A stretch of 64,000 bases of DNA, taken from contig CM062294.1 in assembly GCA_031216915.1 (NCBI GenBank), positions 165,681,455 to 165,745,454 of the forward strand. Reading direction: 5' to 3'. The notes under the pieces are model-generated. The model saw only the letters and a program-made list of their open reading frames with translations. It did not search any database and was not told where the DNA came from. The DNA comes from Pictodentalium vernedei (lineage: Eukaryota; Mollusca; Scaphopoda; Dentaliida; Dentaliidae). Positions 56,411-64,000 of the stretch are shown here, in pieces (the first letter of the stretch is position 1; each line of letters opens with the position of its first letter). The translations under genes and the position numbers were made by a program.

Positions 56411-56557
56411 AACATGATTTTTGTCTAGCATCATGGTTTATTAACGGCCCTACAGAAATGATTAACAGCCCTTTGGCTATTAGCTAATAGACCCTTGGGC
56501 TGTTAATCATTTCTGTAGAGCCGTTAATAAACCATAACACCCTCAAAAATCATGTTA
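56411..56557. repeat. Foldback element with long arms
   Basis: AACATGATTTTTG...ATGGTTTATTAACGGCCCTACAG is mirrored by CTGTAGAGCCGTTAATAAACCAT...CAAAAATCATGTT around an A/T-rich centre at about 56482-56490. Another foldback lies at about 55950-56030 (TCACGTGACATGC / GCATGT-type arms). Sequence 55804-55949 and 56031-56410 shows no gene. Confidence 0.65.
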
Positions 56558-57330
56558 TTGGTATAGTATAGAATTATACAGAGTTGGGCATGCTGTTTTC
56601 CTACTGGAATTAAGTTTCGACAGTGGTGCAGTATGACAGAAACAAAAGTGCACTTACTCAGCGTGCCATTACTTCAAAATAGAGCACAACACAATAACAG
56701 GACTTCTAATTTTATCTGTAGTATAGCAACAGGAGAGCTAGAGGGAAAGAAAGTGTGTTAAAATATGAAACAGTTTGAGTAATAACACACTATTAATTGA
56801 AAATAGAATATGTTTTCATTTTTGGAATTCACTTTAAAGAATTTTCACAATCCAGTATAAGTATTTCCAATAGTTCCTTGAATCCAGCATCCTATGTAAC
56901 GACATGTAACTAACTTACCCAAAGCATTTTTACAGCCTTAGTCATTATACATTTTCATGTAGCATGTGATATGGCAGTTACCAACTTTTTTATAACCAGA
57001 AAGTGTGACTAACCCTGTGCACTGCACAGGGTTAGTCACATTTTCTGGTTTTAAAAAAAAATTCATTTCTAACTGAATAACTAACCCTGTATACTGTACA
57101 GCCTTAATGTAAATGTCATCTGTATCAACTCTTCACCCAAATGCAATGGTTATAAGCAGCCAGTACTATTCAAACTTAGCTTAAAAACCCTCATTGAGTT
57201 TGTTTTTAGACAATTCCAAAAATGAAAACATATTCTATTTTTAATTAATAGCTTGTTTACTATGAAATGGTTTGAGAGTGGTGTGATATGGTACATATTA
57301 AGTGCATAGCCAGGATTCTATAATAAGGGG
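56535..57330 (+). repeat. Tandem duplication of about 0.8 kb, unit 1
   Basis: Direct repeat with 57331-58096 at a period of 796 bp, high identity, non-coding. It contains a 25-base palindrome (about 57009-57034, TAACCCTGTGCA/TGCACAGGGTTA) that is missing in unit 2. Confidence 0.9.
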
Positions 57331-58096
57331 TAACACCCTCAAAAATCATGTTATTGGTATAGTATAGAATTATACAGAGTTGGGCATGCTGTTTTCCTAC
57401 TGGAATTAAGTTTCAACAATGGTGCAGTATGACAGAAACAAAAGTGCACTTACTCAGCGTGCCATTACTTCAAAATAGAGCACAACACAATAACAGGACT
57501 TCTAATTTTATCTGTAGTATAGCAACAGGAGAGCTAGAGGGAAAGAAAGTGTGTTAAAATATGAAACAGTTTGAGTAATAACACACTATTAATTGAAAAT
57601 AGAATATGTTTTCATTTTTGGAATTCACTTTAAAAAATTTCCACAATCCAGTATAAGTATTTCCAATAGTTCCTTGAATCCAGCGTCCTATGTAACAATA
57701 TGTAACTAACTTACCCAAAGCATTTTTACAGCCTTAGTCATTATACATTTTCTTGTAGCATGTGATATGGCAGTTACCAACTTTTTTATAACCAGAAAGT
57801 GTGACTGGTTTCTGGTTTTAAAAAAAAATTCATTTCTAACTGAATAACTAACCCTGTATACTGTACAGCCTCAATGTAAATGTCATCTGTATCAACTCTT
57901 CACCCAAATGCAATGGTTAAAAGCAGCCAGTACTATTCAAACTTAGCTTAAAAACCCTCGTTGAGTTTGTTTTTAGAGAATTCCAAAAATGAAAACATAT
58001 TCTATTTTTAATTGATAGCTTGTTTAATATCAAATGGTTTGAGTGTGGTGTGATATGGTACATATTAAGTGCATAGCCAGGATTCTATAATAAGGG
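57331..58096 (+). repeat. Tandem duplication of about 0.8 kb, unit 2
   Basis: Second unit, about 30 bases shorter. Where unit 1 has the palindrome between two copies of the AGTGTGACT / AGTCACA stem, unit 2 reads AAAGTGTGACTGGTTTCTGG (about 57796-57815). Confidence 0.9.
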
Positions 58097-59911
58097 GTGT
58101 GCAAGCCACTGGGGGACCAGAGATGATATTTGATAGGCAATTGTACAGGGTTTTGGGGGCCTCCCGTAGTTCTAATTAGGGCACTCTGGTTGTTTGCCCT
58201 GCCCCCTTTACCCACTTTCCTTCAGGGAAGTGGGTGGAGGGGCAATAACCAGAGGGTCCTAATAAGGACTAGACTATCCCCCCCGTTCCCGAGAAAATTT
58301 GACAAAATTTGGTGCTCTAAGAGGGATTCTGAAGCATTTGTAGCATGTGTAGTCCCTATATTGGAGACCATTTTGGGGGCTCTATATTGTGTGAACTTCA
58401 CTGGGCGAATGTTTTTGGGGGTGAGGGGTGGGGCAAAAATGTTAGGGGGCCAACCCCCCCCCCCCCCCCCCCCCCCCAATGTAGGTATGCCATTAATACA
58501 AGTATGTGAGGAGGGTGTGGAAAGAGGTTTGATCCAGGAGTGTTACAAAGATGAGTGATTGGGGCAGGGTGTAATTTGTTCTGATTGTAATGCTCAAGTC
58601 ACGACCTATAAAACATTCCACATACATCAACAAGGCATGTCTTCATCATGGCATTCCTCGATCATGTGCTGGAATATTGCAAAAGTTGGGATTATTGTTC
58701 AAAAACACAAGACTATTCATAAGTATGTTGCGGCCATGATATAGTCAAAGATGTTGTATTTTACCTTAAACACCAATAAATAAAAAAATCATTAAATAAT
58801 AAATAACGATTCCAAGTGATGTGAAGTGTAAAGTCATGCATTTTTCATCTGTGTTTGTCCACAAATTTGAGCATTCATCACTTGAAAGGGTAAGATTACA
58901 TTGCTCTGGATGCCAAGAAATTGTGTTTTGGAGGAATACAATTTTGAATTTTGTCTGCTAATCTGTTTCTGTAATGGGAGTTTGACTAAACTACCACTAC
59001 TGAAAAAGATCAGCGGTAGTGTCATGCACAACCCACATGAAGCCTGCATAACACTCAACAGCACAAAATCCTTATACTTTCCCAGTTGAGACTGGTTCAA
59101 AATTATGGCAATCAAGAGAGGCTATGGAGGTCCTAGCCACTCTATTTTGAAATCTGCAATTATTTGATAGCATCTGCTTCTTGTGATAAACAATATGTTG
59201 GGGGAAACAAAGAACACTTCCGCCTTTGGATTAACCCTGAATGACCTGGAGATATTTATACATTTTCGCTATACTTTGGAAGTCTACCTCCTGTGGCTTT
59301 GTAGTTGTTTCTTGTCAAGTCTTTGCTGCCTACAGAGGCAGCCAAGACTTGCCTAGAAACAACTGACAAGGTACTTAGAAAACAAGTTTTGAGTTTACCC
59401 AAACAATGCCTGTTGGGGCAACTGTTCATGTGCATTAAAAAGTTATCAGAGTTGGAATTAAGCTCTTAAGGGTTATTGAACAATTTGCAGATATCTGTCA
59501 TAATTCATTAACTAACAATAAGAATGGTTTTGGTGTGCCGAAGTCACGCAGGGAGGCCATGGGGTGGTTCCACCACTTTGATCCTGTTGTCGATGTTCTT
59601 TGATAGTCTGATGCATCATGTGGAGCTAGTATCGAGGAGAAAAGGCAGCAGAGTCCAGATGTGGATGGTGGTGATCACAGTGGTGAAGGTGGTCATGGCA
59701 GTGATGATTGATAAGGCAAAAGTCAGCAAATAGGTGCAGCCATTGTTAACCCAGTGAGGAAAGCAACGGCCCTTGTGGGGTTCCAACAACCCAAACTTCC
59801 CTGGTTTGGGGACAGACCTGCTATTGATCCTATTTGACTGGAACCTTGATAGGTTGTGAGAACGTTTACAAAAAGGGGCATCTTTCGGATACAGGACCAA
59901 TGCTCGCCTCC
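58097..59911. other. Region without a recognised gene: foldbacks and a C24 tract
   Basis: An imperfect inverted pair (about 58171-58265, TTAGGGCACTCTGGTTGTTTG and its inverted relative), a pure C run at 58454-58477, and a foldback at about 59309-59365 around GCTGCCTACAGAGGCAGC. No ORF with recognisable similarity. Confidence 0.5.
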
Positions 59912-60059
59912 CTAGGGATGGAAGTCCGAAGACCACCTCCAGGGATGGACTGAAGGATGATAAGAATCTGTAATAATTATAAAGTATAATAGTTCTGTAG
60001 CTGTTTTAATGATTCCATATCGGTTAGTGGGCTTAAAAAAAGCAACAACAAAGATGGGG

Positions 60060-61107
60060 CACGTCTTTTTACCCAAATGTTCTAGGTCATCGAGAGCGCG
60101 TTGCAGGGGTTTTTGGAGCAGATTGGCCATATTGTTAGAGTCCCAGAGGCCCTTATCATCCGCGAATTGGGAGACTTGAACACGATCCTCAGAGAAGTTA
60201 AGGTCATTTACGTAGAAGATGTAAAGGAGGGGGGTTAGGATGGATCTTGGGGGGGGGGGGGGGGGGGGGTGGGGGGGTGCCTGCTTCAAGGGGGACACTG
60301 TCAGACATTTCATTGTTCACTCTGGCTTTAATTTTGCGATCATTTAAGAAAGAGGATGAGCAATTTCTTGGGGAGTCTCTTTTTTGATAATTTGTAACGC
60401 ATTCCATTGTGCCAAACGGAGTCAAATGCTTTTTCGACATCTTACAGGACTGCCGCGCCTATTTGCAGATTGTTGATAGCGGTTTTCATTTGGGTGACTA
60501 GTCGGTAGACATGTTCGATGCCTTCTTTACGGTTTCTATAGGCTCTTTGCCATTTATTGAAAAAATCGTTGTCTTCAAGGTGCCCCCTGAACCGATTGGT
60601 AAGGATTCGTTCGAATGTCTTACCAATGCAGCTGAGTAGGCTGATTGGGTGGTAGCTGGCTGGATCGGAGGGGTCCTTGTCCAGTTTTGGTATCGTGACA
60701 CCAATGGCTTTTTTCCAACATTTGGGACAGTAGCCATGAGTGAGACATGCGTTGAACAGTTTGTTTAGTTTTTTGATTAGGGAGAATGGGCTTTGTTTTA
60801 GAATTTTGTAGCTTACTTCGTCTTCGCCGGGTGAGGAGGAATTTTTGCATTTTTTTATGACGTTGATGATTTCCTCATTAGTGATGGGGGTGACGATGTC
60901 ATCGTCATCCCCGTCTTCTGGCTCGTTATCGAATTTGGGGTCACGGTCGATATCAGGGTGTTCATTGATGTAGTCATGAATGGCGTTTATGGCGGCATCA
61001 TCGTTGCCCGCACCTTGATGCGGGCGATGCGTTCTTCTTAGGAGGTCGGCAAAGGTGTCGGCCTTGTCTTTGTCGGTGCGCGTGAAGGAACCGTCTTCCT
61101 TCTTAAG
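60060..61107 (-). pseudogene. LINE reverse transcriptase, broken
   Basis: From 61107 downward: EDGSFTRTDKDKADTFADLL, KCKNSSSPGEDEVSYKIL, CPKCWKKAIGVTIPKLDKD, SYHPISLLSCIGKTFERIL and HVYRLVTQMKTAINN. A TAA follows at 60442-60444, after which the motif A segment DVEKAFDSVWHN continues the same frame. A further frameshift precedes FLNDRKIKARVNNEMSD. The expected Gly-x-Pro-Gln-Gly motif is replaced by a Pro stretch from the C tract at 60249-60269. The catalytic FADD lies after it (QVSQFADDKGLW). Not functional. Confidence 0.8.
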
Positions 61108-62640
61108 GGGTACGGGACCACTCGCCACCAGGCCAACTCGCCCCCTAGGGGCGAGTTGGCCCAATTTTGGGGGCGAGTTGGCCCACTTCGAAAATATCGT
61201 TATTTTTTTTTATTATTTGAATTAAATTGAATTATTTTATATTTCCTGTTCATTACAGTTTTCTGAATTAGTAATCCCAATTATATCCGATTTCCTTTTA
61301 ATCATCAGCTTCACAGACTTAGAGTGTTGGGAGGAGAGAAGAAGCGCGGGAATAGGGAGGCAGTTGGTAGAACATGGGGAACCAGGGCCTTCTCATACGA
61401 GAACCGTGACAAATCAGCGGCCGACCGAAGTGTTATTATTATATTATTAGTACATTCCAACAAAAATAAATTTTACAGTATGACTGAAACACCCTCCAAT
61501 CAAGCAGCACAGTTGCGATGTAAACATAACAGATGAGTAATCTGAACAAAAACATGTCATCAGATTAACGCTTTGGCAGTACTCACTTTGTTATTGATTC
61601 CTTTGATTTGAAAATAATTTTGTGTTGTGGAGTAAGTGATACTCATTACTATTATTGGTATATCCAATATGGGGGTACCGGGTACTGCATTAAAAAGAAG
61701 GTATTTGACAGAATAAGAGTGAACATGCAGATGTGTTCCCGTGTTTTACAATGACTGGAAAAGATCCGGGTCCCGTTGACTCAACCACCTTCGGAATCCA
61801 AGAGTGGAGCATTTTCGGACAAACAGTGAGGACTAATAATGATATTGAAGGTCAGTATTTCTAAAATGAATTCTCCTTTTCTTAATTTCTAGAAATTGAC
61901 ACAAAAAAGTTACATTTTAAATTAAACTTAAAGATACTATATAATGAAATAAACTTAAATTTAAATTTGATTATTTAAATTTATATTTAATTATTTAAAT
62001 TTATATTTAATTATTTAAATTTATATTTAATTATTTAAATTTTTTTATTTATTTAAATTTATTTATTTATTTAATATTTATTATCAATATTAGTATTTAA
62101 TGGTTAACTTTTTTTCCATTTTCAGCTTGGCATCATAGAATGAATACCATCGGCAGGGATGTGAGTTTCTACAAACTGGTCCCAATACTTCAGAAAGAGG
62201 CAGAGACAGTGGAATTGCGTGTCAGAGCAGCAGATTTGGAAGCTGACACACGAACAAAATACACGAAGATGGCTCAAAAGATACAACAATATTGGGATAA
62301 ATATATGGCAGATCCCCCAGAACTATCAACAGCTGCATTTTTAAGGAAATGTTCATCTGTTTATGTAAAGAAGTAGACTTATTATACCTTTGTAAATAAA
62401 TATTATATAAATATTATGTTTGATAAAAATTCATTATTATATTATCGTTAATAACTGAGAGATTTTTTTTTAAAATAAACAAAATTATTTTTGAAATCGC
62501 GCGTTGTTACTCATTTCTCAACACCCATCATGACCAATCCTCATTATTCCATCCGGGGGGCGAGTTGGCCCGGGGGCCCGGGGGCGAGTTGGCCTACCAG
62601 CAAGAGGGCGAGTTGGCCCGGGGGCGAGTGGTCCCATTTC
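61108..62640 (+). mobile_element. Mutator-like element (MULE) with a fragment of transposase, inserted in the LINE
   Basis: 1533 bp flanked by the 10-bp direct repeat CCTTCTTAAG (61098-61107 and 62641-62650). The ends share, inverted, GGGACCACTCGCC. Next to both ends lie several copies of GGCGAGTTGGCC in either orientation. A 9-11-bp target duplication is the mark of Mutator-like elements, and the inner gene matches a MULE transposase C-terminus. Removing the element and one repeat restores the LINE reading frame exactly. Without a catalytic domain it is non-autonomous. Confidence 0.8.
61751..62376 (+). CDS. Two-exon C-terminal fragment of a MULE transposase-like protein
   Basis: Exon 1 (61751-61850) starts at ATG and codes EWSIFGQTVRTNNDIE near its end; GTCAGT is the donor. 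The intron is 275 bp and contains an A/T tandem repeat (about 61961-62078, ATTTAAATTTATATTTA). The acceptor is CCATTTTCAG at 62125. Exon 2 (62126-62376) codes AWHHRMN, FYKLVPILQKEAETVELRV and a Lys-rich end. The joined RTNNDIExWHHRMN segment is the hallmark just after the catalytic domain of FLYWCH/MULE transposase proteins of invertebrates. About 117 residues; the DDE domain is missing. AATAAA follows the stop at 62395-62400, so a small spliced transcript is possible. Confidence 0.65.
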
Positions 62641-62650
62641 CCTTCTTAAG

Positions 62651-62959
62651 AGGTTTGCCTGCGGCTTTGCGGCTTTTGTTTTTTTGCCCAGTTAGGGTTT
62701 TGAAGGAGTCCCAGAATTTTTTGGCATCCTGGACTCCGTTTAGATCGGCTGTTGCCTTTTCCCAGTTTGCTTGTTTTTCAGCTTGGAGGGCTTTCTTGAT
62801 CTCCCCATGAAGGCGGTTGTATGTTTTTTTGAGGTCAGCTTTCTTACCGGGGCCAGTTTCGGTTTTAAGGGCGCGAAGAGCTTTCCGTTTAGTTTTGATT
62901 AGTGAGAGTGTGTCGCCGAGATAGTATTTCTCCAGGGGCGTACTTCTTCTTTTGGGCAT
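62651..62959 (-). pseudogene. LINE linker between endonuclease and reverse transcriptase
   Basis: Lys/Arg/Glu-rich helical linker (KALRALKTETG, KKTYNRLHGEIKKALQAEKQANWEKA), typical of the region between the two LINE domains. On the minus strand it runs straight into the Mutator-like insertion. The frame resumes without loss on the other side at 61107 once the insertion and one copy of the 10-bp duplication are set aside. Confidence 0.75.
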
Positions 62960-63096
62960 ATTTCGTTTAGGGTTGAGTTAATGATTTTCTCTATGCCCTC
63001 GCATTGGGTTTCGAGTTCCGCTGCATTGGATGGGGGGGGGGGGTGTTTGTGAGTTTGACATCGATGATGTCACGATAGAGGTTCCAATTAATTTTT

Positions 63097-63813
63097 CTAA
63101 AATTTCTGCGGAGAGTGGGGGGGGGGGGGGGGGGGGTACCTGAGTGGGCCATTTCCTAGCTGCAGTGAGGCATGGACCGGGAGGTGATCGCTGCCTAAGT
63201 CGTCATCGCCGACCCAGTGGTCATCGATGTGATTTATCAGAGAGTCACTGGCGATAATTAGATCGAGGATCTCGAATGAGAATAATGGGTTATTACTGAT
63301 ATAAGTTGCAGAGCTGTCATTCATAATCACATGAAGGTTATGCTTTTTAGTGATTTCAAGGAGGGCTTCACCGTTAGGGGTGGTTTTGTTACAGCCAAAG
63401 TACAAGTGTTTGGCATTGAAGTCGCCAAGGAAAATGCAGTGTTTGTATTTCCTCGTAAAGAATTCAAAGCCAGTGTCAGAAACAATTTTGCTTGGGTCGT
63501 TATAATAACAAACAATCGCATTGTTTTTGTTGTCGACAGTGATTCCAGTTGCAATCACCTCTGCATCGAGGTGATTGGTTTTTATTGTTTTAGTTTTGAT
63601 GTTCTGCTGTATTAGAAGAGCGACGCCGCCACCTTTGGTGGATTGTCGGTCTCTTCTAATAGAGCTGAACCCGCTAACTGAAAAATTTTTGCTGGGTTGA
63701 AGCCAACTTTCGCAGATGCAGATAATGTCTGTATCTTCAAAGTATCGGCTCATTTGAAGTTTTTTGTTATTAACGCTTCTAGCATTCCACATGGCTATTT
63801 GTAGCTTATTCAT
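63097..63813 (-). pseudogene. LINE endonuclease domain
   Basis: 238 residues in the endonuclease/exonuclease/phosphatase fold. Visible motifs are MWNARSV (Asn), CICESWLQ (catalytic Glu), GGGVALLI, FLGDFNAKH (Asp, Asn), DLIIAS and SDHLPVHA (final Asp-His). It nicks target DNA to prime reverse transcription. The start ATG at 63813 is directly followed by the domain, so an upstream ORF1 or N-terminus would lie outside or be absent. The frame ends in a Pro run coded by the C tract at 63117-63136, just after the domain, and then shifts. Confidence 0.85.
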
Positions 63814-64000
63814 GATGGGGGTTGGGAGTTAGTAGCGGTGCTTTAGATATAGGTTTAGACAGGTGCTTTAGTCTGTGCTGATAGCGGCTTTGATTCGTGA
63901 TTCCAAAATATGTGTCTTGAAAAGTCGGGACACTGATCGGCTGACATCCTGGCAGATGCCGGACAGATTGGTTTTAGCGTGTTTGCTTAATACTGAGTAA

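Larger units (their letters stand above)
60060..63813 (-). mobile_element. Jockey-like non-LTR retrotransposon (LINE), decayed and interrupted
   Basis: Reading on the minus strand from 63813: apurinic-type endonuclease, a linker, then the reverse transcriptase, with similarity fading near 60060. The endonuclease GDFNAKH motif and the RT phrases SYHPISLLSCIGKTFERIL and FADD are of the Jockey/CR1 kind. The element is broken by a Mutator-like insertion (61108-62640), a stop near 60442, further frameshifts, and G tracts (C on the coding strand) at 60249-60269, 63032-63043 and 63117-63136. No 3' tail is identified. Confidence 0.85.

Noticed and set aside
58222..58479. Minus-strand ORF beginning with a Gly run
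   Set aside because: Coded by the C24 tract and flanking low-complexity sequence. No recognisable domain.
59524..59733. 69-residue plus-strand ORF just beyond the LINE's 3' side
   Set aside because: No similarity, low-complexity Val/Met content, no splice context. Probably chance.

Overview
The window is animal, non-coding-rich DNA. GT-AG exons, a tetratricopeptide exon like those of nephrocystin-3, a Jockey-like LINE, Mutator-, Harbinger- and piggyBac-type elements, and minisatellites of the sort common in marine invertebrates suggest a mollusc or another lophotrochozoan. That assignment is an inference, and the species cannot be named. An exact 100-N assembly gap lies at 45704-45803.

Positions 1 to about 40.9 kb hold five head-to-tail, plus-strand copies of one DIRS-type tyrosine-recombinase retrotransposon. 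Copy 1 (<1-4848) and copy 5 (32510-40926) are recent. They encode a small Cys-rich ORF0 (seen whole only in copy 5), a gag-like protein, reverse transcriptase/RNase H/Dam-like methyltransferase, and a tyrosine recombinase. Each copy is disabled by one or a few small lesions, and copy 5 also has a 1263-bp DNA transposon inside its recombinase gene. Copies 2, 3 and 4 (5320-12200, 12566-19472, 22540-29442) form a defective subfamily: gag is duplicated in tandem, the polymerase core is deleted, and the reading frames have decayed. All complete elements keep inverted terminal repeats with an NRF-1-like palindrome, an 87-bp internal complementary region, and two stem-loops after the recombinase gene.

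Almost all of copy 3, its 3-kb right flank and the left end of the next element are present twice in tandem with a period of 9970 bp (13194-23163 and 23164-33133). The junction lies in a 60-bp stretch inside the leaders of two DIRS copies. Copy 4 is therefore a hybrid with the left end of copy 5 and the body of copy 3, the expected product of unequal crossing-over.

From 41 to 55 kb the only host coding sequence recognised is a TPR exon (41192-41363) and a probable terminal exon (54822-55044). Between and after them lie degenerate tandem repeats, hairpin elements, a minisatellite rich in AGGTCA half-sites, and a 0.8-kb tandem duplication (56535-58096). At the right edge a decayed Jockey-like LINE on the minus strand (about 60.06-63.81 kb) is split by a 1.53-kb Mutator-like element with a 10-bp target duplication that carries a two-exon fragment of a transposase C-terminus.
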